Source: Pseudomonas nunensis
GTDB taxonomy: Bacteria > Pseudomonadota > Gammaproteobacteria > Pseudomonadales > Pseudomonadaceae
Length of the DNA: 64,000 bases
NCBI RefSeq assembly: GCF_024296925.1
Contig: NZ_CP101125.1
Coordinates: 4,652,501 to 4,716,500 of the forward strand
Reading direction: 5' to 3'
The notes under the pieces are model-generated. The model saw only the letters and a list, made by a program, of their open reading frames with translations, did not search any database and was not told the origin of the DNA. Position 1 is the first letter of the stretch. Every line of letters begins with the position of its first letter. Made by a program: the position numbers and the translations under genes. Below are positions 8,480 through 15,354 of this stretch, in pieces.

Positions 8480-9592
8480 ATGAATCTGCACTTCGAAGAA
8501 CTCACCGGCACCGACGGCGCCCGCATCGGCATCGCCAGCCTGGATGCCGAAAAGTCGTTGAATGCCCTCTCCTTGCCGATGATCAACGCCCTGCGCGACC
8601 AGATGGACGCCTGGGCCAAGGATCCGCAAATCGTCTGCGTTTTGTTGCGCGGCAACGGCGCCAAGGCCTTCTGCGCCGGTGGCGAAGTGCGCAGCCTGGT
8701 GGAAGCCTGTCGCCAACATCCCGGGGAAGTGCCGCCCCTGGCCGCGCAGTTCTTCGCGGCGGAATATCGCCTGGACTTCAAGTTGCACACCTACCCCAAA
8801 CCGCTGATCTGCTGGGGCCACGGTTACGTCCTCGGCGGCGGCATGGGCCTGCTGCAAGGCGCGAGCATCCGGATTGTCACGCCAAGCAGCCGTCTGGCGA
8901 TGCCGGAGATCAGCATCGGTTTGTACCCGGACGTCGGCGCCAGCTGGTTCCTGTCGCGGCTGCCCGGCAAGCTCGGGTTGTTCCTCGGCCTGACCGGCGC
9001 GCACATGAATGCCCGGGATGCGATCGATCTGGACCTGGCTGATCGCTTCCTGCTCGAAGAACAGCAGGAAGAACTGATCGAAGGCCTGCTGCAACTGAAC
9101 TGGCAGGAACAGACCTCGATGCAGCTCAACAGCCTGCTCAAGGCCTTGCAGCAAGAAGCCGTCGCACAGATGCCCGAAGCGCAATGGTTGCCGCGCCGCC
9201 AGCAGATCGACGAATTGCTTGATGTCAGCGACGTGCGTTGCGCCTGGAAAGCCATCAGCCATTTGCGCGATTCCACTGATCCGCTGCTCAGCCGCGCCGC
9301 GAAAACCATGACTGAGGGTTCGCCGGTGACCGCTCATCTGGTCTGGGAGCAAATCGCCCGGGCCCGGCATTTGTCGCTGGCCGAGGTTTTTCAGATGGAA
9401 TACACCCTGAGCCTTAACTGCTGCCGTCACCCGGAATTCAGCGAAGGCGTGCGGGCGCGGTTGATCGACAAGGATCAAAAACCGCACTGGCACTGGCCGG
9501 ACATCAATAATGTGCCGGATGCAGTGGTGGAGGCGCATTTCCATAAGGTCTGGGAAGGACGGCATCCGTTGGCGGATTTGTCGGATTACTGA
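8480..9592 (+). CDS. Enoyl-CoA hydratase/isomerase family, 3-hydroxyisobutyryl-CoA hydrolase-like
   Basis: 370 residues, about 100 longer than simple enoyl-CoA hydratases and close to 3-hydroxyisobutyryl-CoA hydrolases. The oxyanion-hole segments are GNGAKAFCAGGEVRSL and GHGYVLGGGMGLLQGA. The catalytic pattern MPEISIGLYPDVGASWFL keeps both the Glu and the Asp expected for the hydrolase branch. The C-terminal 120 residues form the helical extension of that branch. It would act in valine or related branched acyl-CoA catabolism, although no other genes of that pathway are adjacent. Confidence 0.82.
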   Translation: MNLHFEELTGTDGARIGIASLDAEKSLNALSLPMINALRDQMDAWAKDPQIVCVLLRGNGAKAFCAGGEVRSLVEACRQHPGEVPPLAAQFFAAEYRLDFKLHTYPKPLICWGHGYVLGGGMGLLQGASIRIVTPSSRLAMPEISIGLYPDVGASWFLSRLPGKLGLFLGLTGAHMNARDAIDLDLADRFLLEEQQEELIEGLLQLNWQEQTSMQLNSLLKALQQEAVAQMPEAQWLPRRQQIDELLDVSDVRCAWKAISHLRDSTDPLLSRAAKTMTEGSPVTAHLVWEQIARARHLSLAEVFQMEYTLSLNCCRHPEFSEGVRARLIDKDQKPHWHWPDINNVPDAVVEAHFHKVWEGRHPLADLSDY

Positions 9593-9603
9593 AATCCGGG
9601 CAC

Positions 9604-9636
9604 AAAAAAAGCGGCGCTTAATGCGCCGCTTTTTTG
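9604..9636. terminator. Bidirectional intrinsic terminator
   Basis: AGCGGCGC at 9610-9617 pairs with GCGCCGCT at 9623-9630 across a 5-base loop, with an A run before and a T run after. It can end transcripts from both the hydrolase gene (+) and the lipoprotein gene (-). Confidence 0.9.
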
Positions 9637-9655
9637 TTGCTGGCTGTTGGAAATA

Positions 9656-10063
9656 TCAGCGGTGACCACCCCGGCCTCCGCGACCGTCGCTACCATCGCC
9701 ACGTCCACCCCGATGATCGCGTCCATCGTGACCACGGGAGTTGTCCCAGTTGCCCCGATTGCGGCCATCCCAACCGCCTCGGTCATGTCCTTGCCAGCCA
9801 CGGTTGTGGGACTGGTAGTAGCGCGGTTGCGCCTGGTAATAACGCGGCGCCGAGTAATAACGTGGAGCCGGCTGATAGTAACGCGGTGCTGGTTGGTAAT
9901 AGCGTGGAGCCGAGTAGTAGCTGCCACCGCCCGAGTAGTAAGCCGGCGCGGGGGACGAGTAGACCTCAGAACTGTAGTAGCTGCCTCCATCTCCGTAGGA
10001 ATAGGGAACGCATGCACCAAGGGAAAAACTCAACACGACCAGCAGTAGAATTCGGCGATACAT
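9656..10063 (-). CDS. Tyrosine/glycine-rich low-complexity lipoprotein
   Basis: 135 residues from the ATG at 10063, preceded by AGGAGGCCGCC, a very strong ribosome-binding site. The N-terminus MYRRILLLVVLSFSLGAC is a lipoprotein signal with Cys18 as the lipid site. The mature part is made of PRYYQPA-type repeats (about residues 55-85), then an Arg/Gly/Asp/His-rich tail ending RGGRGGHR. Low-complexity, probably disordered and surface-exposed. Function unknown. The next gene upstream (10266-10532) has the same architecture and an almost identical ribosome-binding region. Confidence 0.72.
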   Translation of the reverse strand: MYRRILLLVVLSFSLGACVPYSYGDGGSYYSSEVYSSPAPAYYSGGGSYYSAPRYYQPAPRYYQPAPRYYSAPRYYQAQPRYYQSHNRGWQGHDRGGWDGRNRGNWDNSRGHDGRDHRGGRGDGSDGRGGRGGHR

Positions 10064-10222
10064 GGCGGCCTCCTGGACCGCGAGTAGCCACACCAGCGAC
10101 GCTGGCAGGCGACAGCCAATTGTTGGCGACTGTCGAAAGATCAGACATCGATTTCGGAATCTGGTGCGTTCTTGAAACACATTGATACAAGTCGCCGATG
10201 AAAGGTTTTTCATCTTCGCCCT

Positions 10223-10257
10223 AAAAAAAACGGCGCTTCCTTTCAGTGGAAGCGCCG
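10223..10257 (-). terminator. Intrinsic terminator of the upstream tyrosine-rich lipoprotein gene
   Basis: On the minus strand CGGCGCTTCC (10257-10248) pairs with GGAAGCGCCG (10240-10231), followed by eight T (A run at 10223-10230 on the plus strand). It lies directly after the stop of the 88-residue lipoprotein gene and separates it from its paralogue. Confidence 0.85.
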
Positions 10258-10265
10258 TCGTGATT

Positions 10266-10532
10266 TTAATGGCGACCGTAACGGCCACCACCGTGGTAAT
10301 AACACGGTCCGTGACCGCCGTAATAGCCGTGGCCACCGTAGTAATAGTAGCGATAGCGCCCGTAATACCGGGGGTAGGAATAGCCGTAGTAATAAGGCGA
10401 GTAGTAATAACCGGGGTAGTAATACGGCGTTGCGTAGATGTCGGCGGTGCCAGCGTAGTAGTAGCAACCCGACAGACCCAAGCCCAGCACCCCGCCCAGC
10501 AATAATCGACGAAGCCATTTTTGATAAACCAT
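10266..10532 (-). CDS. Small tyrosine/glycine-rich lipoprotein
   Basis: 88 residues. The signal MVYQKWLRRLLLGGVLGLGLSGC has a lipobox LSGC with Cys23. Nearly every second residue of the mature protein is Tyr or Gly (for example YYYPGYYYSPYYYGYSYP). The start has AGGAGGCCGCC upstream, as in the neighbouring gene at 9656-10063, and the two look like diverged copies. No known domain is recognisable; a role in the envelope or as an adhesive or structural lipoprotein is only a guess. Confidence 0.72.
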   Translation of the reverse strand: MVYQKWLRRLLLGGVLGLGLSGCYYYAGTADIYATPYYYPGYYYSPYYYGYSYPRYYGRYRYYYYGGHGYYGGHGPCYYHGGGRYGRH

Positions 10533-10650
10533 GGCGGCCTCCTGAAAGACCCGCGACAGCAGTCGGCACTGGCCGACTCACACCTGGTTTGACTGTGAAA
10601 CCTTGATCAAGTGCGCGATGGCAAAAACCTTCGGATCAGCGGCCCATTGC

Positions 10651-10666
10651 GGTGCGCCGGCGCACC
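10651..10666. promoter_or_regulatory. Perfect palindrome upstream of the guanidine locus, candidate activator site
   Basis: GGTGCGCCGGCGCACC is a perfect 16-base palindrome about 80 bases upstream of a sigma-54 promoter, an expected distance for an enhancer. GGTGC/GCACC are the half-sites of NtrC operators, although in NtrC sites they are arranged GCAC..GTGC, so the assignment to NtrC is tentative. Confidence 0.4.
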
Positions 10667-10741
10667 ATGACAAGGCAATCACACGCCCTAATCCACTAGC
10701 CAGTCGGCGTCATCCCCCAGCCCAGACGCCTCGCAGCGACT

Positions 10742-10758
10742 TGGCACGGCTCTCGCTT
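10742..10758 (+). promoter_or_regulatory. Sigma-54 (-24/-12) promoter of the guanidine operon
   Basis: TTGGCACGGCTCTCGCTT fits the sigma-54 consensus TGGCACG-N4-TTGC with GG at 10743-10744 and GC at 10755-10756, exactly ten bases apart; the only mismatch is TCGC for TTGC. The start site would fall near 10769, immediately before the riboswitch leader. Sigma-54 control fits nitrogen-source genes. Confidence 0.7.
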
Positions 10759-10770
10759 TAGTAAAGGCGT

Positions 10771-10940
10771 GCAGGAGTCATCACAGGTTCGCGGCACCAC
10801 AATTTGCAATGGCTGACTAGGGTTCCGGCTCGCTTAGGCGAGTGGCTGGTCCGAGAGTTGGCGACCTCCAGTTGAGGTTACACGGCGGGACAAAAGCCCG
10901 GGAGACAAGCCACCGTTCGCGGTGCCGCGTTGACTCCTGC
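10771..10940 (+). ncRNA. Guanidine-I (ykkC/yxkD) riboswitch
   Basis: The hallmark conserved blocks of the guanidine-I aptamer are present in order: CTAGGGTTCCG (from 10817), CTGGTCCGAGAG (from 10846) and ACGGCGGGACAAAAGCCCGG (from 10882), followed by GAGA. The basal stem is TGGCT (10810-10814) with AGCCA (10908-10912). Outside it, GCAGGAGTCA (10771-10780) is fully complementary to TGACTCCTGC (10931-10940), and CGCGGCACC (10790-10798) to GGTGCCGCG (10921-10929), making a long helix around the aptamer. It senses free guanidine and controls the downstream genes. Confidence 0.93.
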
Positions 10941-10969
10941 CCGCCCTTGATCAACTGGAGAACCATCCC

Positions 10970-12037
10970 ATGACCCGACTTCGTTTACCCGCCCTGCTTG
11001 CCGCCGCATTCGCCGCCCTCGTCAGCGTCTCGTCCCACGCCGCCCAGAAAGATCACTTCAGTGTGTGCTGGACTATCTACGCCGGTTGGATGCCCTGGGA
11101 ATACGCCGGCAGCCAAGGCATCGTCGACAAATGGGCGAAGAAGTACGGCATCAAGATCGATGTGGTGCAGCTCAACGACTACGTCGAATCCATCAACCAG
11201 TACACCGCCGGCCAGTTCGACGGTTGCACCATGACCAACATGGATGCGCTGACCATTCCGGCGGCCGGTGGCGTCGACAGCACCGCGCTGATCGTCAGCG
11301 ACTTCTCCAACGGCAACGACGGCATCGTGCTCAAAGGCGAAGGCAAGAAAGTCGCCGACCTCAAGGGCATGGACGTCAATCTCGTCGAACTCTCGGTTTC
11401 CCACTACCTGCTGGCCCGCGCGCTCGATTCGGTCGATCTCACCGAGAAAGACCTGAAAGTGGTCAACACCTCCGACGCCGACATCTCGGCCGCTTTCAAC
11501 ACCGATCAGGTCAACGCCGTCACCACCTGGAACCCGATGCTCTCGGACATCAAGGCCAAACCCGGCGTGACTGAAGTCTTCAACTCCAGCCAGGTGCCCG
11601 GCGAAATCATGGACATGATGGTGGTCAACAGCGCCACCCTCAAAGACAACCCGGCGCTGGGCAAAGCGCTGACCGGCGCCTGGTTTGAAGTGGTCGAGTT
11701 GATGAACGCCAAGAACGCCGCGAGCAAAGCCGCCCTCGAACACATGGCCAAAGCCTCGGGCACCGACCTGGCCGGGTTCCAGTCGCAACTCGACACCACC
11801 AAGTTGTTCGCCACGCCTAAAGAAGCCTTGGCATTTTCCACCAGCAAGCAATTGCCGGAAACCATGCGCAAAGTCGCCGAGTTTTCCTTCCAGCACGGTT
11901 TGCTGGGTGAAGGCGCCAAGGACACCAGCGCCGTCGGCATGGCGTTCGCCAATGGCGTGACCAGTGGCGACAAAGGCAACCTCAAGCTGCGCTTCGATCC
12001 GAGTTACGTGCAGATGGCCGCCGACGCCAAGCTGTAA
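10970..12037 (+). CDS. ABC transporter substrate-binding protein of the guanidine locus
   Basis: 355 residues with a signal peptide ending near residue 24 (SSHA/AQKD). The mature protein resembles the NrtA/SsuA/TauA class of periplasmic binding proteins: CWTIYAGWMPWEYAG near the N-terminus, and VELSVSHYLLARAL in the middle. It is the first gene after the guanidine-I riboswitch, with CTGGAGAA upstream of the ATG, and is followed 16 bases later by its permease gene. Substrate is inferred to be guanidine or a guanidino/urea compound, from the riboswitch and the enzymes downstream. Confidence 0.88.
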   Translation: MTRLRLPALLAAAFAALVSVSSHAAQKDHFSVCWTIYAGWMPWEYAGSQGIVDKWAKKYGIKIDVVQLNDYVESINQYTAGQFDGCTMTNMDALTIPAAGGVDSTALIVSDFSNGNDGIVLKGEGKKVADLKGMDVNLVELSVSHYLLARALDSVDLTEKDLKVVNTSDADISAAFNTDQVNAVTTWNPMLSDIKAKPGVTEVFNSSQVPGEIMDMMVVNSATLKDNPALGKALTGAWFEVVELMNAKNAASKAALEHMAKASGTDLAGFQSQLDTTKLFATPKEALAFSTSKQLPETMRKVAEFSFQHGLLGEGAKDTSAVGMAFANGVTSGDKGNLKLRFDPSYVQMAADAKL

Positions 12038-12053
12038 ACAGGAGGACCTGGCC

Positions 12054-12869
12054 ATGCGCCTGATCAATCGCCACCCGGATCGCCCGAGTCGCTTGCTGTT
12101 GGTGATCTTGCCGTTCGCCCTGGTGCTGCTCGCCTACTTCCTGGGCTCGGCCGAGCGGCTGACGGACAACCCTAACGACAAGTTGCTGCCCAGCGCCGTG
12201 CAAATGACCGACGCGGTGAAACGCCTGGCTTTCGTTGCCGACAGCCGCACCGGCGATTACCTGCTCTGGCAAGACAGCGCCTCCAGCCTGCGTCGGCTGG
12301 CCATCGGTCTCGGCATCAGCGCGCTGGCCGGGTTGTGCCTGGGCATGGCGGCCGGCACCTTGCCGCTGTTTGGCGCGCCGTTGTCGCCTCTGCTGACGGT
12401 GTTGTCGATGGTGCCGCCGCTGGCGATCCTGCCGATTCTGTTCATCGTCTTCGGCCTGGGCGAGTTGTCGAAAGTGATGCTGATCGTGATCGGCATCACC
12501 CCGGCGCTGGCCCGTGACCTGGAACAACGCGCCCGGGAAATCCCCGTCGAGTTGCTGATCAAGGCCCAGACGTTGGGCGCTTCGACCTGGACCTTGATGC
12601 TGCGGGTGGTGCTGCCGCAATTGCTGCCACGGCTGTTGATCTCGTTGCGGCTGATGCTCGGTTCGGCGTGGCTGTTCCTGATCGCCGCCGAAGCCATCGC
12701 GTCCACCGACGGCCTCGGCTACCGGATTTTCCTGGTGCGCCGCTATTTGGCGATGGATGTGATTTTGCCTTACGTGGTCTGGATCACCCTGCTCGCCTGG
12801 CTGATGGATTGGGGTTTGAAGCGTCTGACTCAGCGTGCGTTCCCTTGGTATGAAGGAGCCCGCGCATGA
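12054..12869 (+). CDS. ABC transporter permease of the guanidine locus
   Basis: 271 residues from the ATG at 12054, which follows AGGAGG at 12039-12044; the longer reading from 11964 overlaps the previous gene and is rejected. About six membrane segments. The permease-ATPase coupling loop (EAA motif) is AQTLGASTWTLMLRVVLPQL. It belongs to the SsuC/TauC class that pairs with NrtA-like binding proteins. Its last bases overlap the ATPase start by four (ATGA). Confidence 0.9.
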   Translation: MRLINRHPDRPSRLLLVILPFALVLLAYFLGSAERLTDNPNDKLLPSAVQMTDAVKRLAFVADSRTGDYLLWQDSASSLRRLAIGLGISALAGLCLGMAAGTLPLFGAPLSPLLTVLSMVPPLAILPILFIVFGLGELSKVMLIVIGITPALARDLEQRAREIPVELLIKAQTLGASTWTLMLRVVLPQLLPRLLISLRLMLGSAWLFLIAAEAIASTDGLGYRIFLVRRYLAMDVILPYVVWITLLAWLMDWGLKRLTQRAFPWYEGARA

Positions 12870-13654
12870 GCTTTATCACGGTGAAAAACGTCTGGCAGCA
12901 GTACGCCGATCAAGTGGTGCTCGAAGGCTTGAATCTGAACGTCAATGAAGGTGAGTTTTGTACCTTGGTCGGCGCTTCAGGTTGTGGCAAATCGACCTTC
13001 CTGCGCTTGCTGCTGGGTCAGGAAAAAGCCAGTCGCGGCGAGATCCTGCTCGACGGCCAGGCCCTGGCCGGCGAACCGGATTCGAGCCGTGGCGTGGTGT
13101 TCCAGCGCTACTCGGTGTTCCCTCATTTAACCGTGCTGGACAACGTCGCTCTCGGCCTCGAACTGCCGCGCTCGCCACTGCTTGGACGCCTGTTCGGCAA
13201 CGCGAAAAAAGACGCCCGCGAACAGGCCTCGTTGCTGCTGCACAAAGTCGGCCTCGGCCACTCGCTGGACAAGTACCCGGCGCAGCTCTCCGGCGGCATG
13301 CAGCAACGATTGGCCATCGCCCAGGCGCTGATCATGAAGCCGCGCGTGTTGCTGCTCGACGAACCGTTCGGCGCCCTCGATCCGGGCATCCGCAAAGACA
13401 TGCACGTCCTGCTGCTGGAGCTGTGGCGCGAGACGCAACTGACGGTGTTCATGGTCACCCATGACTTGTCCGAAGGTTTCAGCCTCGGCACCCGTTTGCT
13501 GGTGTTCGACAAGGTCCGCGTCGACCCGCACGCCCCCGGCGCCTATGGCGCACGCATCACCTACGACATCCCTTTGAACAGCGACCGCCGCGCCACTCGC
13601 GCCGCCGTCGATGCCTTGCCGGCTGAGCTGGCAGGCACGCTTCGTACCGCTTAA
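12866..13654 (+). CDS. ABC transporter ATP-binding protein of the guanidine locus
   Basis: 262 residues. Walker A is GASGCGKSTFL (about residues 37-47), the ABC signature is LSGGMQQRLAIAQAL, Walker B is VLLLDEPFGALD, and the H-loop is VTHDLSEG. It resembles SsuB/TauB ATPases. The start overlaps the permease stop by four bases. It ends 13 bases before the first DUF1989 gene, so importer and degradation genes form one operon. Confidence 0.92.
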   Translation: MSFITVKNVWQQYADQVVLEGLNLNVNEGEFCTLVGASGCGKSTFLRLLLGQEKASRGEILLDGQALAGEPDSSRGVVFQRYSVFPHLTVLDNVALGLELPRSPLLGRLFGNAKKDAREQASLLLHKVGLGHSLDKYPAQLSGGMQQRLAIAQALIMKPRVLLLDEPFGALDPGIRKDMHVLLLELWRETQLTVFMVTHDLSEGFSLGTRLLVFDKVRVDPHAPGAYGARITYDIPLNSDRRATRAAVDALPAELAGTLRTA

Positions 13655-13667
13655 GAGGACTTTGCAC

Positions 13668-14393
13668 ATGACTGATTCGACCCAACTGTTCCCGCCCTTC
13701 GCCGAAGAAATGCTCCCCGGCGGCGGCCATCGCTCCTTCGTATTGAAACGCGGCCAATTGCTGCGCCTGACCGACCTGCGCGGCGGCGCCAACGTCAGCC
13801 TGACGCTGCTCAACGCCAACGAAAAAACCGAACGCCTGAACCTGCCCGACAGCCTCAAATGCCAACACACCGCCAAGCTCACCGCCGGCCATTGTTTGTA
13901 CTCGGACATGGGCCGCGTATTGGCTGCGATCACCGCCGACACCTGCGGCTGGAGCGACAGCCTCGGCGGTGTGTTGTGCGCTGAAGAAGTCGCGGAAAAA
14001 TACGGCGCCGGCCGCTATCAGGAACTGCGCAACGGCTTCTTCCGCAACGGCACCGACAACCTGTTGGTGGAGCTGGGCAAGCGGGGTCTGGGACTTTCGG
14101 ATTTGCTGATGACGCTCAATTTGTTCAGCCGCGTGAATGTCGATGAGGCCGGGCGTTTCCACTTCGTCGAGGGCAACTCCAAGGCGGGCGACTACATCGA
14201 ATTGTACGCACCGATGGACACTTTGGTGGTGCTCACCGCGTTGCAACATCCGATGGATCCGTCGCCGGAGTACGCACCGAAACCGCTGAAGCTGAGCTGG
14301 ATGAACGCCGACGCCAGCGTCGCCGAACACTGCCGCACCTCGCGCCCGGAAAACGAGCGCGGCTTTATCAACACCGACCGTTTGTTCGCCTGA
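13668..14393 (+). CDS. DUF1989 protein, urea-carboxylase-associated (carboxyguanidine deiminase subunit type)
   Basis: 241 residues from the ATG at 13668, with AAGAGGAC upstream. It carries the DUF1989 motif [12 protein letters not shown] and a C-terminal acidic segment [20 protein letters not shown]. The next gene is a distant paralogue with the same motif. Two such proteins beside a riboswitch-controlled urea-carboxylase homologue are known to form the heteromeric carboxyguanidine deiminase (CgdAB), which converts carboxyguanidine to allophanate and ammonia. Which of the two is subunit A is not decided here. Confidence 0.85.
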   Translation: MTDSTQLFPPFAEEMLPGGGHRSFVLKRGQLLRLTDLRGGANVSLTLLNANEKTERLNLPDSLKCQHTAKLTAGHCLYSDMGRVLAAITADTCGWSDSLGGVLCAEEVAEKYGAGRYQELRNGFFRNGTDNLLVELGKRGLGLSDLLMTLNLFSRVNVDEAGRFHFVEGNSKAGDYIELYAPMDTLVVLTALQHPMDPSPEYAPKPLKLSWMNADASVAEHCRTSRPENERGFINTDRLFA

Positions 14394-14404
14394 GGATCGC
14401 TGCC

Positions 14405-15046
14405 ATGTCACTTGCCATCGCTACTGCAACCCAGCAGCCAGAAACCGCGATCTACCGCGCCACCATCCCCGCCGGCGAACCCTGGCTGATGGAGGTCAAG
14501 GCCGGCCAGACCTTGCGCATCCTCGACCTGGAAGGCAACCAAGCCATCGACACCTTGTTCTACAGCGTCGCCAACCCGAAGGAACGCTACGACGTGCAAC
14601 GCACCCTGCGCCGGCAGAACAGCGTCTACCTGAGCACCGGCAGCGTGCTGTATTCCAACCTCGGCAAACCGATGCTGACCATCGTCGCCGACACTTGCGG
14701 GCGCCACGACACCCTCGGCGGCGCCTGCGCGCAAGAGAGCAACACCGTGCGTTACGCGCTGGAAAAACGCTACATGCACAGCTGCCGCGACAACTACCTG
14801 CGGGCCTGTGTGCATGACGGGCGATTGGGTAAAGGAGACATCGGGCCGAACATCAATTTCTTCATGAATGTGCCGGTTACCGCTGATGGTGGGCTGACCT
14901 TTGAAGACGGAATTTCGGCGCCGGGGAAATACGTGGATCTGCGGGCGGAGATGGATGTGATCGTGTTGATTTCCAACTGCCCGCAACTGAACAACCCGTG
15001 CAATGCATACAACCCGACACCTGCGGAGTTGCTGGTATGGAACTGA
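14405..15046 (+). CDS. DUF1989 protein, second carboxyguanidine deiminase subunit type
   Basis: 213 residues. The conserved motif is [19 protein letters not shown], and residues 120-150 include [11 protein letters not shown] and [12 protein letters not shown], typical of this family. The C-terminal [24 protein letters not shown] parallels the first paralogue, 11 bases upstream. The enzyme acts in the cytoplasm between guanidine carboxylase and allophanate hydrolase. A REP pair of about 90 bases separates it from the carboxylase gene. Confidence 0.87.
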   Translation: MSLAIATATQQPETAIYRATIPAGEPWLMEVKAGQTLRILDLEGNQAIDTLFYSVANPKERYDVQRTLRRQNSVYLSTGSVLYSNLGKPMLTIVADTCGRHDTLGGACAQESNTVRYALEKRYMHSCRDNYLRACVHDGRLGKGDIGPNINFFMNVPVTADGGLTFEDGISAPGKYVDLRAEMDVIVLISNCPQLNNPCNAYNPTPAELLVWN

Positions 15047-15134
15047 CAATAGCGCGGTTGCGTAAGTGGTTGTTTGCCCTGTGCCAGGCGCGTTCCGGGC
15101 AGTGCCTCAAAAAGTAAGAACACCCTAAATCCAA

Positions 15135-15225
15135 TGTGGGAGCGAGCCTGCTCGCGAAAGCGGTGCATCAGACGACATCAATGGTGGATGTGCTGACGCT
15201 TTCGCGAGCAGGCTCGCTCCCACAG
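15135..15225. repeat. REP inverted pair inside the guanidine operon
   Basis: TGTGGGAGCGAGCCTGCTCG and its inverse CGAGCAGGCTCGCTCCCACA enclose a short spacer. It lies in the 308-base gap between the second DUF1989 gene and the carboxylase, where it may protect or attenuate the upstream mRNA. Confidence 0.92.
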
Positions 15226-15354
15226 GGGTTCGATGGTGTTTTTAAAGAGAAGTGATTTTGCCGTCGGGGACGACCCCGGCGCCTATCGAAAAACTGCGGG
15301 ACGGCCCGCATCCCAGGTCGAGGCTGATGCGTTATCGCCTCCGGGGGTTTTGCC

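Noticed and set aside
10651..10666. Definite NtrC site
   Set aside because: The half-site order is the reverse of the NtrC consensus; kept as a candidate only.
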